A stretch of 64,000 nucleotides of DNA from Spirosoma arboris (GCF_009754945.1 NZ_WPIN01000002.1:558001-622000); one strand, 5' to 3'; positions 16,901 through 25,815 are shown, numbered from the stretch's first letter. The notes: generated by a model not told the origin, from the letters alone. A program made the numbers and translations.

Positions 16901-17125
16901 CGCGGCCACGACATAGGCGACAGGCAGACTGGTTTCGGGGTGATTTTCAAGTAAAATAGCATTGGCAGCCACGTAAATCAGAATAGTGCCAATGCCTAAC
17001 AGAAAATTATGAATAAAAAATAACCTCACTGTCCGACCTTCCTCCGGCCGAATGCCTAATGCACGCTGCCATCGATGAGCGGGGGAAGGAGAGGATTGAT
17101 ACGTAGCGTCGGGACCAACGGTCAT
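13940..17125 (-). CDS. NTT/MFS-like transporter fused to HEAT repeats and a cyclic-nucleotide-binding domain
   Basis: A 1061-residue fusion. Residues about 30-430 form some 12 membrane helices of the MFS/nucleotide-transporter-like (Npt) type, with an FDTRQSKRLFGVISSGDMPAK loop region. Residues about 450-800 are HEAT-like helical repeats. Residues about 900-1040 are a cyclic-nucleotide-binding domain whose phosphate-binding cassette FGELALLDTESRSATAEA keeps the Glu and Arg needed for cAMP. A GTG at 17143 is also possible, but ATG 17125 begins nearer the predicted promoter's natural distance. It heads an operon with two histidine kinases, the first overlapping by 4 bases. Known relatives are widespread in Bacteroidota, but their transport substrate is not established. 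Confidence 0.9.
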   Translation of the reverse strand: MTVGPDATYQSSPSPAHRWQRALGIRPEEGRTVRLFFIHNFLLGIGTILIYVAANAILLENHPETSLPVAYVVAALAMIGVGRVYAYYEHHLALRSLAVRVLIAAVVMTVVVGILVIVGHSVAAAVAIMTGYRIIYLLTNLEFWGVSAVVFDTRQSKRLFGVISSGDMPAKALGAILAALVHAHADVLRLLLVAFGAFFAALYVLRLTIQSHDVHAPERSGRAVGREPSRLIGKRFGGSELIFYMCLSLAVLAAVATEIEYNFFINVKHRFHDQTDVIRYVSYVLALTYGVAMLVKLLLSRQVLDQFGVQRSLLVLPWVALIGLAGLIILHYVPTSETVLLIYFCGLYLIFEVVRRALFDPVFLVLFQPLLPPQRLKGHTLAKGLYEPIGLGVAGFLIFVFHTTLESSGALVWVGLLAGAVWLLRHTYKRYLHELNDAIGRRFLESDQLAMPTVAQESLIQQLQSSKAEDVLMAIGWLDAHNPVELSQRVPSLLTHADANVRRRTLATITHINPPTPIRQLTHIALTDSEPSLRQQAAYLLGRRINVEPSELAPLINHTDLNIRQGAIKGILELNPHDAAAQASLKQLATDKDPTHQQMALNLISVLRLNDFAPIVSERLTSLTTDVKKAAISAAGHLANKDLTQYLLDNLIHETIGRSVVQALKARGPELIPSLRRVRRSTKDQLILERIAAICGAIYSPESRQLLNELAQESNLQVRGVALRALRRFPNEPGDDAIFRALMHEEVLLAQRLMHGSLTDADLTETLDYELSVILQRLFDILTQLYDSDTIAGARMGISHPARERRANALEMLDNLIPRATYQTLQVLVDDLPRPEKVRILDIELGTFHDSEPIRAFILRMGESVFSAWTVSVVLRNLPSDEASVARQSLASRFSALSPLLMSHSTHSTDQIAAYDRVLLLSQTSLFSQTPENVLASITPIMKEEQHTAGETIFHKGDLGSGMYVIYTGEVVILDGETELARFGRGDFFGELALLDTESRSATAEAITDVRLLRIDQDDFFDLMEERGEVLRSIVRSLSGRIRRQNELIARQSINTNKEQV

Positions 17126-17153
17126 AAGTAGGTTTCGGGACACGATTTATCGT

Positions 17154-17161
17154 CAAATATA
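17154..17161 (-). promoter_or_regulatory. -7 box TATATTTG of the transporter/kinase operon
   Basis: The complement of 17154-17161 matches TAnnTTTG, 28 bases before the ATG at 17125. No clear -33 element is seen. Confidence 0.45.
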
Positions 17162-17493
17162 CACAGCCATCCATCAGAAGACGACTGTTTACTGCTCAAT
17201 ATCCCATTAGACCTGCCTATCTTATCAACTTCCCCATTGGCAATTCATCGTAAAAAGGGGATCTCTAAATTAAATTCCTTACCTGTTCTATTTCTACCAG
17301 GAGCTACTTTAGTATCTTATCTGTATAGCCTTTAGACCTTGTTAAAGGATTCTTCACTGGATTGATTATTGTGGGAGTAACTATCCGCTAGTTCTCAATT
17401 GAAAAATCTATTTTTGGTAATAAAATTAAATTTTTAGTTGTTGTATACATAAAGGAGCGATAAACAGAGATCAGTAGGATAAAAACAATAAAT

Positions 17494-17529
17494 TTTGGGC
17501 AAACTCTGAAACTGAATACGCTACCTTTG
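17494..17529 (+). promoter_or_regulatory. Promoter of odhA
   Basis: TACCTTTG (17522-17529) is a perfect -7 box 29 bases before the ATG. TTTG (17494-17497) lies 24 bases upstream, a somewhat long spacing for the -33 box. Confidence 0.55.
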
Positions 17530-17558
17530 TAAGTCAAAAACAACGACGAGTCTCCGTC

Positions 17559-20351
17559 ATGGATCAGTACTCATATATAGCCAATTCCGATGCGGCTTAC
17601 GTAGATCAACTCTACCAGGCTTATAAGCAAGACCAGCAGTCTGTTGATGAAAGCTGGCAACAGTTTTTTAAAGGATTTGAATTTTCTCTTACATACGGAG
17701 AAAAAGCAAATGGCAATGGCGGACCAGAAAAACCAGCCGGGGCTACTCCAAATGGGGTTTCAGCGAACGGCAATGGTCAGGCTACGGCTAGCAAGCCAAC
17801 TGATGCAATTCACGCCGAAAAAGAAGTTTCGGTGGCCAGTTTAATTAAAGCCTATCGGTCGCGTGGCCACCTGCTGGCGAAAACAAACCCGCTAAAAGCG
17901 CGTAAGGATCGCCAACCACGTATCGACTTACCCGATTATGCACTCACCGATGCCGATTTAGACACGGTATTCGATTCAGGCAAACTGCTCGGCATCGGGC
18001 CAGCTACGCTACGAGTCATTATGGAATCGCTACGCAAGATTTATGCTGGCGAGATCGGCTTCGAGTACATGTACATCCGCGAACTGGATGTAAAAAACTG
18101 GCTGCGGAACAAAATTGAGAAAGAAGCCCTCGTTTTTTCACCTTCGCTCGATGAGAAAAAACGTATTCTCGAAAAACTAAACGAAGCCACTGTTTTCGAA
18201 AACTTCTTAGCCACTAAATATTTAGGGCAGAAGCGTTTCTCGCTCGAAGGGGGCGAAGTAACGATTCCTGCTCTCGATACGATCATCAATCAGGCTTCCG
18301 ATATGGGCGTTGAGGAAGTGATGATTGGTATGGCGCACCGGGGACGGTTGAACGTATTGGCCAATATTCTTGGTAAATCCTACGAGTCTATCTTCGACGG
18401 CTTTGAAGGAAATGTACCCGAAGAAGTTCACGGCGACGGTGATGTTAAATACCACCTTGGCTACTCAAGCCTGACCGAAACTAAATCGGGCAAACAAATC
18501 AGCGTAAAACTAGCGCCGAACCCATCGCACTTAGAAGCGGTGAACCCAGTTGTAGAAGGGTTTGTACGGGCACAGGCCGATGAAGAATACAAAGGCGATT
18601 TCACGAAAATAATGCCAATCCTGATTCATGGCGATGCAGCTGTAGCAGGTCAGGGCATTGTTTATGAAGTGACACAGATGGCTAAACTGGCGGGTTACGA
18701 AACCGGTGGAACAGTCCATTTTGTCATTAACAACCAAATTGGTTTCACAACCGATTTTGAAGACGCGCGGTCATCTATCTATTGCTCCGATATAGCCAAG
18801 ATCGTTGATGCTCCTGTTTTCCACGTAAATGGCGACGATCCAGAAGCGGTTATTTTCTGCGCTAAGCTGGCGGTTGAATTCCGGGAGAAATTTAAACGAG
18901 ATGTATTCATTGATATGGTTTGCTACCGACGCTACGGACACAATGAGTCTGACGAGCCGAAGTTTACGCAGCCTACGATGTACAATCTCATTGATAAGCA
19001 TGCAAATCCGCGAGAAATCTATAAGGATCTGCTTATCAAACGGGGTGATGTTGATGCCGAACTGGCACAACGCATGGATACAGAATTCAAGAAGCAGTTG
19101 CAGGATCGACTCGACCGTGTAAAGCAAAAAGAAGAGATTCCGTACAAACCTCTTCGTCTGGATCGTGACTGGGCCGAACTTCGTTTCAGCGAACCAGTCG
19201 ATTTCGAAAAATCACCCGAAACAGGCATTTCCAGTGAAACACTGGAAACGATCGGACAAGCGCTGGTTAAGCTTCCAGAAGGTTTTAAACCCCTGAAGCA
19301 GATTGACAAGTTGCTGAAGGATCGTCAGACGATGTTGACGGATACCAAAATCGTTAACTGGGGTACCGCTGAGCTGTTAGCATACGGCTCCATTCTGCTC
19401 GAAGGGAAACCCGTTCGGTTAAGTGGTCAGGACGTACAACGAGGCACATTCTCACACCGTCATGCAGTATTGCACGACGCTGAAACAAATGCGACTTATT
19501 CATCGCTCGACTTTATTAAAGAAGGACAGCCGAAGTTCCAGGCGTATAACTCGCTCTTATCGGAATATGGTGTATTAGGCTTTGAGTATGGTTATGCTAT
19601 GGCTACACCCAATGCCCTGGTTATTTGGGAAGCTCAGTTTGGGGATTTTTCAAATGGTGCTCAATTGATTATCGACCAGTTCATTGCCGCTGCCGAATCG
19701 AAATGGGGTATTCAGAATGGAGTTGTCATGTTGCTGCCTCATGGTTACGAAGGCCAAGGCCCTGAGCACTCAAATGCTCGCCCTGAACGGTATTTGCAGC
19801 TCTATGCTGAATACAATATGACCGTAGCCAACATTACGACACCAGCCAACTTATTTCACATAATGCGTCGGCAGTTGGCCTGGCCTTTCCGAAAACCATT
19901 GGCCATCATGTCGCCAAAATCGTTGTTACGACATCCGAAGTGCGTTTCTCCGATTGAGGATCTGACAAAAGGTGCTTTCCAGGAAATAATTGATGACAGC
20001 TACGCACAAGCGAAAAAAGTAAAACGGGTGTTGCTGTGTACAGGAAAAGTGTACTACGATCTGCTCGAAAAACAACAGACTGACCAACGCGACGACGTAG
20101 CCATTGTTCGCCTGGAGCAAATTGCACCGCTACCTAAAAAACAGCTGGATGCAATTTTAGGACAGTATAAAAAAGCAGAAGTGTTCTGGGTGCAGGAAGA
20201 ACCCGAAAACATGGGTTACTGGTCCTATTTACTTCGGATTGGCATAAACTTGCCAATTATTTCTCGCGAGGCAGCTTCCTCACCTGCAACTGGTTACGCC
20301 AAAATACATACTAAGGAACAAGCCGATATCGTTCGGAGAGCGTTTGAATAA
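17559..20351 (+). CDS. odhA: 2-oxoglutarate dehydrogenase E1 component
   Basis: Thiamine-diphosphate-dependent decarboxylase of the TCA cycle that passes a succinyl group to the E2 lipoyl arm. The 930-residue length is typical. It shows the N-terminal SYIANSDAAYVDQLYQAYKQ segment that docks on E2 in Bacteroidota and proteobacteria, a low-complexity Gly/Asn/Ala linker (50-75), the GMAHRGRLNVLANIL and HGDAAVAGQG blocks of the cofactor site, GHNESDEPKFTQP, and the pyrimidine-binding C-terminal domain with LSGQDVQRGTFSHRH. It is followed 93 bp later by odhB in the same direction. The lpd (E3) gene is not in the window. Confidence 0.97.
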   Translation: MDQYSYIANSDAAYVDQLYQAYKQDQQSVDESWQQFFKGFEFSLTYGEKANGNGGPEKPAGATPNGVSANGNGQATASKPTDAIHAEKEVSVASLIKAYRSRGHLLAKTNPLKARKDRQPRIDLPDYALTDADLDTVFDSGKLLGIGPATLRVIMESLRKIYAGEIGFEYMYIRELDVKNWLRNKIEKEALVFSPSLDEKKRILEKLNEATVFENFLATKYLGQKRFSLEGGEVTIPALDTIINQASDMGVEEVMIGMAHRGRLNVLANILGKSYESIFDGFEGNVPEEVHGDGDVKYHLGYSSLTETKSGKQISVKLAPNPSHLEAVNPVVEGFVRAQADEEYKGDFTKIMPILIHGDAAVAGQGIVYEVTQMAKLAGYETGGTVHFVINNQIGFTTDFEDARSSIYCSDIAKIVDAPVFHVNGDDPEAVIFCAKLAVEFREKFKRDVFIDMVCYRRYGHNESDEPKFTQPTMYNLIDKHANPREIYKDLLIKRGDVDAELAQRMDTEFKKQLQDRLDRVKQKEEIPYKPLRLDRDWAELRFSEPVDFEKSPETGISSETLETIGQALVKLPEGFKPLKQIDKLLKDRQTMLTDTKIVNWGTAELLAYGSILLEGKPVRLSGQDVQRGTFSHRHAVLHDAETNATYSSLDFIKEGQPKFQAYNSLLSEYGVLGFEYGYAMATPNALVIWEAQFGDFSNGAQLIIDQFIAAAESKWGIQNGVVMLLPHGYEGQGPEHSNARPERYLQLYAEYNMTVANITTPANLFHIMRRQLAWPFRKPLAIMSPKSLLRHPKCVSPIEDLTKGAFQEIIDDSYAQAKKVKRVLLCTGKVYYDLLEKQQTDQRDDVAIVRLEQIAPLPKKQLDAILGQYKKAEVFWVQEEPENMGYWSYLLRIGINLPIISREAASSPATGYAKIHTKEQADIVRRAFE

Positions 20352-20355
20352 ATTC

Positions 20356-20438
20356 AGTTGTAAGTTGTAAGTGATTAAGTTGTAAGTAAACTCGTTAGCA
20401 CTTACACTTAGTTACTTACAACTTGCGCACTTACAACT
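20356..20438. repeat. Imperfect inverted repeat of GTTGTAAGT words between odhA and odhB
   Basis: The left part reiterates AGTTGTAAG three times and the right part carries ACTTACAACT twice, giving a long imperfect hairpin. It occupies nearly the whole 93-bp gap between two co-directional genes, so it could reduce read-through or stabilise the odhA message. Confidence 0.75.
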
Positions 20439-20444
20439 CAATAT

Positions 20445-22064
20445 ATGGCCGTTGACATGAAAATCCCTCCCGTGGGGGAATCCATTACCGAAGTAACCGT
20501 TGGCACCTGGTACAAAAAAGAAGGTGATCACGTAAAAATGGACGATGTTCTTTGTGGACTCGACTCCGACAAGGCTACGTTTGAATTAACGGCTGAAGCG
20601 GATGGTATTCTGCATATTCTGGCTCAGGAAGGGGATGTCCTGCCTATTGGTGCCAGCATTTGTACAATTGATGATGGTGGTAGTGCACCTGCTCCGTCGC
20701 CAGCGGCCGAACCTGCGAAGGCTGAAACTCCTAAACCTGCCGAACAAGTGGCTCCGGCACCTACACCAGCAGCTGAGCCCGTAACGGCTCCAGTTAATAC
20801 TGGTGCCAGTGTTATTGAGATGAAAGTTCCGGCTGTCGGTGAGTCGGTTACAGAAGTTACAATTGCTTCATGGAGCAAAAAAGATGGTGATCAGGTCGCG
20901 CTAGATGAAGTATTGTGCGAACTCGAATCAGACAAAGCCACATTTGAACTCCCTGCCGAAGCAGCCGGAACACTCCGGATTGTAGCACAAGCGGGTGAGA
21001 CACTCCCAATTGGTGCCTTAATTGCTAAAATTGAAGTGGGTGCAGGCGCTCCGGTCTCGGCAGCTACTCCGGCTCCTCAACCGGTAGCCAGTACACCAGC
21101 AACAGAAACTCCTTCGTCAAACGGCCAGAACGGTTACGCGGCTCATTATCCATCGCCAGCAGCCGCTAAAATTCTGGACGAAAAAGGCGTAAATGCCCAG
21201 GAAGTTCAGGGTAGTGGTGTAGGTGGACGTGTCACGAAGGAAGATGCCTTAAAAGCGTCGCCTGCCCCAGCACAGCCTGCTACACCTCCGGCTCCCGTTG
21301 CTCAACCAGCAGCGCCCAAACCAGCTGCTTCTGCGCCCGCACCAGCTCCTGTTGCTGCGGGTGGACGCAATCAGCGCCGTGAGAAAATGACGTCGCTACG
21401 TCGGACAATTGCCCGTCGGTTAGTTGCGGTTAAGAACGAAACGGCCATGTTGACTACCTTCAATGAGGTAGACATGAAAGCCGTTATGGACTTGCGGAAC
21501 AAATACAAAGACAAGTTCAAGGAGAAAAACGGTGTGGGCCTCGGCTTCATGTCGTTCTTCACCAAAGCCGTTTGTGTAGCGCTGAAGGACTTTCCGGCAG
21601 TGAACGCCCAGATCGACGGCGATCAGATGGTTTTCAATGATTTCTGTGATATTTCGATTGCGGTTTCGACCGATCGGGGCTTAGTAGTTCCTGTTATTCG
21701 GAATGCAGAACAGATGAGTTTCGCACAGATTGAAAAAGAAATCGTTCGACTGGCTGGTCTGGCTCGTGATAACAAACTGACCATCGATCAAATGACGGGT
21801 GGTACGTTCACGATTACCAATGGTGGTACGTTCGGCTCGATGCTTTCGACACCAATTATCAACGCTCCTCAGTCGGCTATTTTAGGCATGCACAACATTG
21901 TTGAACGGGCTGTGGTCATAAATGGTGAGATCGTTGTTCGGCCAATTATGTATCTGGCTCTGTCCTACGATCACCGTATCATCGATGGGAAAGAATCGGT
22001 TAGCTTCCTCGTTCGGGTGAAGCAGATTCTGGAAGATCCTGCTCGCATGTTGTTTGACATGTAA
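20445..22064 (+). CDS. odhB: Dihydrolipoyllysine succinyltransferase (2-oxoglutarate dehydrogenase E2), two lipoyl domains
   Basis: Core of the oxoglutarate dehydrogenase complex, moving succinyl from E1 to CoA. The 539-residue protein has two lipoyl domains with lipoylated Lys43 and Lys164 (both in the DKATFEL motif), Ala/Pro-rich flexible linkers, a peripheral-subunit-binding domain (about 234-270) and a catalytic domain (about 310-539) with the active-site motif SYDHRIIDG (His510, Asp514). Most E2o proteins have one lipoyl domain, so the duplicated domain is notable. It directly follows odhA and ends at a 35-bp inverted repeat. Confidence 0.96.
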   Translation: MAVDMKIPPVGESITEVTVGTWYKKEGDHVKMDDVLCGLDSDKATFELTAEADGILHILAQEGDVLPIGASICTIDDGGSAPAPSPAAEPAKAETPKPAEQVAPAPTPAAEPVTAPVNTGASVIEMKVPAVGESVTEVTIASWSKKDGDQVALDEVLCELESDKATFELPAEAAGTLRIVAQAGETLPIGALIAKIEVGAGAPVSAATPAPQPVASTPATETPSSNGQNGYAAHYPSPAAAKILDEKGVNAQEVQGSGVGGRVTKEDALKASPAPAQPATPPAPVAQPAAPKPAASAPAPAPVAAGGRNQRREKMTSLRRTIARRLVAVKNETAMLTTFNEVDMKAVMDLRNKYKDKFKEKNGVGLGFMSFFTKAVCVALKDFPAVNAQIDGDQMVFNDFCDISIAVSTDRGLVVPVIRNAEQMSFAQIEKEIVRLAGLARDNKLTIDQMTGGTFTITNGGTFGSMLSTPIINAPQSAILGMHNIVERAVVINGEIVVRPIMYLALSYDHRIIDGKESVSFLVRVKQILEDPARMLFDM

Positions 22065-22070
22065 TAAATA

Positions 22071-22156
22071 ATAGAACGCAGATGCCGCAGACTAAACTGA
22101 TTTACGCTGATAGGAATCTTTGTAAATCAGTTTAGTCTGCGGCATCTGCGTTCTAT
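22071..22156. terminator. 35-bp perfect inverted repeat between convergent odhB and MFS gene
   Basis: The arms 22071-22105 and 22122-22156 are exactly complementary over 35 bp, with a 16-base loop. The words GAACGCAGATGCCGCAGACTAA recur in mirrored form. The right arm includes the stop codon of the MFS gene. It is the likely bidirectional terminator. Confidence 0.85.
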
Positions 22157-23412
22157 ACCTCTTCTACGTAATCCAGATCCTTTTTAAAGGTTTCATCCAG
22201 AAAGCTTAGCGCAAACAACGCAACTACCAGTGTTACAACACCCACCGTCAGCGCACTGTAGACTGTTCCTAAAGAAGGCTTCAATAGTGTAAAAAGGGCG
22301 CTTAGTGGAATAGTGGCTCCCCGAACAAAATTGGGTATCGTAGTCGCTACAGTAGCTCGAAGGTTCGTACCGAACAACTCTGCTGCAATTGTCACAAACA
22401 GCGTCCAGTAGCCGTTAGCGAATCCAAGGCAGACACAAACGACATAAAACAGGGTAATGTCGTGCACTGGCGCCAGCAAATAGATTAGCATAAATACCAG
22501 CGAGACCAGCATAAATAGTCGAATAACACGCTTTCGACTTTGGAGCGATTGGCTTAGCAGTCCGCTAACGATATCGCCCAATACCTGCCCCGAAAAAGTT
22601 AGCATGACCGCCTTGCCCGCTACGACGGGAGCACTTAGACCAAGTGCCTTACCAAATTCTGGCGAGAACGTAATCAGGATGCCAACGACAAACCAGATGG
22701 GTAGACCAACCAGAATACACTGCATGTATCTGGAAAATCGTTTCTTGTCGGATACAAGCATCAGTATATTTCCCCGAGGCAAAACTCGCTGTTTCGTCTT
22801 TGCAAACATGCCTGACTCCAGAACATTAAACCGCAATACAAGCAACAGAAGTCCCAGCCCTCCTCCGATGAAATAAGAAATACGCCAATCGAACAGGTCA
22901 GCCATGAAGTAAGCCAAGATCGCGCCTAAAACGCCCATTGTGGCTACAAGCGTAGTGCCATATCCGCGAATCTGCTTTGGTAAAATTTCCGTCACTAAGG
23001 TAATTCCAGCGCCTAACTCACCCGCTAAGCCTACACCGGCAATGAATCTTAATAACGCATATTGATCCAGAGACGTAACAAAGCCATTGGCAATATTAGC
23101 CAGCGAATAGAGCAGAATAGAGCCAAAGAGGACTGAAAGGCGCCCTTTTTTATCGCCCAAAATACCCCAAAAAATACCGCCAACCAGCATTCCCGCCATC
23201 TGTATGTTGAGTAGGAAAAGTCCCTCGCTTAATAAACGGTCTCCATCGACACTTAGGGCTTTTAAGCTAGGCACGCGTACTACACTGAAAAGGAACAGGT
23301 CATACATATCCACCAGATAGCCAAGAGCAGCCACCAGCACAGGTAATTGTAGGAGTTGGCCTAATATTGGACGATCCGCTGAGGTTGATTCAGACGATAG
23401 TAATGGCTTCAT
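22153..23412 (-). CDS. MFS transporter
   Basis: Major facilitator of 419 residues with about 12 membrane helices. The signature loop between helices 2 and 3 is seen as GILGDKKGRLSVLF (about 84-97), and a second GDIVSGLLSQSLQSRKRV loop occurs between helices 8 and 9. The gene belongs to a run of same-strand genes for carbohydrate breakdown (Gfo/Idh oxidoreductase, SDR, flavin reductase, GH88-like hydrolase), so a sugar acid or glycoside is a plausible substrate, but nothing in the sequence fixes it. An inverted repeat separates it from the oxidoreductase gene upstream. Confidence 0.92.
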   Translation of the reverse strand: MKPLLSSESTSADRPILGQLLQLPVLVAALGYLVDMYDLFLFSVVRVPSLKALSVDGDRLLSEGLFLLNIQMAGMLVGGIFWGILGDKKGRLSVLFGSILLYSLANIANGFVTSLDQYALLRFIAGVGLAGELGAGITLVTEILPKQIRGYGTTLVATMGVLGAILAYFMADLFDWRISYFIGGGLGLLLLVLRFNVLESGMFAKTKQRVLPRGNILMLVSDKKRFSRYMQCILVGLPIWFVVGILITFSPEFGKALGLSAPVVAGKAVMLTFSGQVLGDIVSGLLSQSLQSRKRVIRLFMLVSLVFMLIYLLAPVHDITLFYVVCVCLGFANGYWTLFVTIAAELFGTNLRATVATTIPNFVRGATIPLSALFTLLKPSLGTVYSALTVGVVTLVVALFALSFLDETFKKDLDYVEEV

Positions 23413-23455
23413 TGATTAGAATAAGGGGGAGTCTCAGATAGGATATGCTAGCCCA

Positions 23456-23539
23456 TTTCTGTCATCCTGACGTCAGGAGGGATCTCAACTTATATAATAG
23501 TCAAGCTTGAGATCCCTCCTGACGTCGGGGTGACAGAAA
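23456..23539. repeat. 33-bp inverted repeat of GTCATCCTGACG type
   Basis: The arms 23456-23488 and 23507-23539 match at 31 of 33 positions, and both exceptions are G-T pairs. The repeat contains GTCATCCTGACGTCAGGAGG and GGATCTCAA words. It sits between two same-strand genes, 17 bp beyond the mature end of the upstream one. Confidence 0.85.
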
Positions 23540-23567
23540 AAGTGTGAAATGACTACAAACTAATTAT

Positions 23568-24872
23568 TTACACCTTTTCCGGCACGACAAACGGAGCCCG
23601 ATATTTGCGGGTAAGCATCTGATTAGCATCTTTATCGCCAATAAACACTTCGTTTTTCGGATCGAAATGCAGCGTACGACCTAATCGATAAGCGATGTTG
23701 CCGAGGTGCGCAATACCTGAGGCTAAATGAGCGGTTTCAACGGGACCATTCTGCTTCGATTTATCCCGCGCCCGAACGGCTTCGATAAAGTTAGCATAGT
23801 GATCTCCACCCTCTTTTCGCGCTGGGCCAGGTGTACGCTCTTTACCCAAAAAGGTTTTATAGTCATCATAGCCATTGATAACCATGTAGCCTTTATCGCC
23901 ATAGAAGATATTACCAATTTCAACGCCGTCTTCCTTGTTCGTCATCCAGGGGCGAACTTCAAATTGAATCACCTTACCTGATGACGGATATTTATAAACT
24001 GAGGTGAGCGTTTCGGGGGTTTCCTTACAATCTTTCCAAAGAAATTTGCCACCGCCTGAAGTGATTTCTTCCGGTAATCCTACATCCAATCCCCACATGC
24101 AAAGGTCGGTTTCGTGGATACCCTGGTTCCCAATGTCGCCGTTACCGTAATCCCAGAACCAGTGCCAGTTATAGTGCACATAGTTTTTGCTGAATTCTTT
24201 CTCCTGTGCTGGCCCCTGCCACATGTTCCAGTTTAGTTCAGACGGAACAGGAGAAGGTCCTTTGTTACCAATATCTGGCCGCCATTTAAAAACCAGTCCT
24301 CGTGCCATATAGACATTCCCAATCAGGCCATCGCGTAGGTGCTTGATGGCTTCCTGAATAGCTACGGAGCTGCGTAATTGCACCCCATGTTGCACAATCC
24401 GGTTATATCGGGTAGCCGCTTCGATGAGTTTACGTCCTTCGTGAAGATTGTGCGCACCGGGCTTTTCTACATAAACATCTTTCCCGGCCTGACACGCCCA
24501 AATAGCTGCCAGCGCATGCCAGTGGTTTGGCGTAGCGATGCTTACTGCATCAATATTTTTATCATCATAGACTTTCCGGAGATCATCTACCATCTGGACT
24601 TTCCGGTTGTATTTTTTCTCAAATTCCGAAGCTCGTTCCTGTAGCACATTGCTGTCTACATCACAGAGGGTGACGACTTCCACATCTTTCTGCTTAGATA
24701 AGCCCTGAATGTGATCTTTACCTCGACCGTTAACACCGATAACGGCCATCCGAACGCGATCGTTGGCCCCGAATGCATGTGCCGGGATATAGGTAGGCAG
24801 GCCAATAGCGGCCAGCGAACTAACAGCGCCTGCCTTGAGGACATCGCGACGGGAAACTTGTTTGGGGTCCAT
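23568..24872 (-). CDS. Tat-exported Gfo/Idh/MocA-family oxidoreductase
   Basis: NAD(P)-dependent oxidoreductase of 434 residues. The N-terminus carries a twin-arginine signal (VSRRDVLKAGAVSSLAAIG), so the folded enzyme is exported with its cofactor. The Rossmann segment follows (RMAVIGVNGRGKDHI, about 41-55), with the family EKPGAHN motif (about 143-150) holding the catalytic Lys. The C-terminal domain contains the NQGIHETDLCMWGLDVG segment. Exported Gfo/Idh enzymes of this type act on sugars or polyols released outside the inner membrane in Bacteroidota. The neighbours suggest carbohydrate catabolism. Substrate unknown. Confidence 0.93.
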   Translation of the reverse strand: MDPKQVSRRDVLKAGAVSSLAAIGLPTYIPAHAFGANDRVRMAVIGVNGRGKDHIQGLSKQKDVEVVTLCDVDSNVLQERASEFEKKYNRKVQMVDDLRKVYDDKNIDAVSIATPNHWHALAAIWACQAGKDVYVEKPGAHNLHEGRKLIEAATRYNRIVQHGVQLRSSVAIQEAIKHLRDGLIGNVYMARGLVFKWRPDIGNKGPSPVPSELNWNMWQGPAQEKEFSKNYVHYNWHWFWDYGNGDIGNQGIHETDLCMWGLDVGLPEEITSGGGKFLWKDCKETPETLTSVYKYPSSGKVIQFEVRPWMTNKEDGVEIGNIFYGDKGYMVINGYDDYKTFLGKERTPGPARKEGGDHYANFIEAVRARDKSKQNGPVETAHLASGIAHLGNIAYRLGRTLHFDPKNEVFIGDKDANQMLTRKYRAPFVVPEKV

Positions 24873-24899
24873 GAATTTGAATTGGTTTAGGAATTTATT

Positions 24900-24978
24900 T
24901 TTCTGACAGGATTTACAGGATAAAACAGGATTATTCGTTGTCTTAAATCCTGTTTTATCCTGTAAATCCTGTCAGAAA
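24900..24978. repeat. 33-bp perfect inverted repeat of GACAGGATTTACAGGAT type
   Basis: The arms 24900-24932 and 24946-24978 are exactly complementary over 33 bp, with a 13-base loop. The arm is a reiteration of ACAGGATTTACAGGATAA-like units. It lies between the SDR gene and the Gfo/Idh gene, so downstream of one and upstream of the other. Confidence 0.85.
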
Positions 24979-25044
24979 TACTTCTTCTGTAAAGGGAGTA
25001 ATCAGGTAAAACTAATCGAAAAGTATAGCCTGATTATCAAATTC

Positions 25045-25815
25045 TTACAATCGTGGTATGGTCATACCTCCATCAACCATAATAACCTGGCCGGTTGAGT
25101 AGGGGAAATTTCCCCGTGCGAGAGAAGCTACTGCCAAACCAACGTCGTTGGGCTGCCCCCAGCGTTTCTGGACGAACAGACCCTCTTCGATCAGCTTATC
25201 ATATTTGGCCGTAACACCCGCCGTCATATCGCTTTTTATAACGCCCGGCCGAACTTCATATACTGGAATATCGAACTCACCAAGTCGGGCTGCAAATAGC
25301 TGCGTTGCCATACTTAGTCCCGCTTTAGCCACACAATACTCTCCTCGATTCACCGAGGCTACTGTGGCCGAAACAGATGAAACATTAATGATACAGCACC
25401 AGAAATCTGGCTGTTCCGTCTTCTGTTTAATCATCCAGTTAGCCGTCGTTTGTGTCAGAAAATAAGCTCCTTGCAGATTGGTTGACAACACGTACTGAAA
25501 ACTTTCTTCGGTTGCTTCCAGAATATCGCGACGTTCTTTTGGCGCTACTCCTGCATTATTTACTAGTACGTTCAGCCGACCAAAATGGGCTACAATACGT
25601 TGCACCATGTTGGCCCGATCCTGCGTTGAAGCAATATCGCCCGGACAGTAAATCACGTCGCTCCCTCGACGTCGAAGTGCCTCAAGTGCCTCATGAACGG
25701 CTGCTTCCGGCCGAACGCCGTTTATAGCCAGATCGAATCCAGCGTCGGCCAGATGTTCAGCAATACCGTATCCAATGCCTCGGCTACCACCTGTAATTAG
25801 TGCAACGTTTTTCAC
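25045..25815 (-). CDS. Short-chain dehydrogenase/reductase (3-ketoacyl-ACP-reductase-like)
   Basis: NAD(P)H-dependent oxidoreductase of 256 residues with the dinucleotide-binding motif TGGSRGIGYG (about 8-17), the NNAG motif (about 88-91) and the catalytic Tyr-x-x-x-Lys as EYCVAKAG (about 160-167). The C-terminal GQVIMVDGGM is typical of the family. It overlaps the upstream flavin reductase gene by 4 bases (25812-25815), so the pair is translationally coupled. Together with the GH88-like gene upstream this suggests a sugar or polyol oxidation step rather than fatty acid synthesis. Confidence 0.93.
   Translation of the reverse strand: MKNVALITGGSRGIGYGIAEHLADAGFDLAINGVRPEAAVHEALEALRRRGSDVIYCPGDIASTQDRANMVQRIVAHFGRLNVLVNNAGVAPKERRDILEATEESFQYVLSTNLQGAYFLTQTTANWMIKQKTEQPDFWCCIINVSSVSATVASVNRGEYCVAKAGLSMATQLFAARLGEFDIPVYEVRPGVIKSDMTAGVTAKYDKLIEEGLFVQKRWGQPNDVGLAVASLARGNFPYSTGQVIMVDGGMTIPRL

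Larger units (their letters stand above)
17144..17558. other. Divergent intergenic region, 415 bp
   Basis: AT-rich gap between the divergent transporter/kinase operon and odhA. It holds the two promoter boxes listed separately. I see no open frame with coding character, no RNA gene and no long inverted repeat here, unlike most other gaps in the window. Confidence 0.7.
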
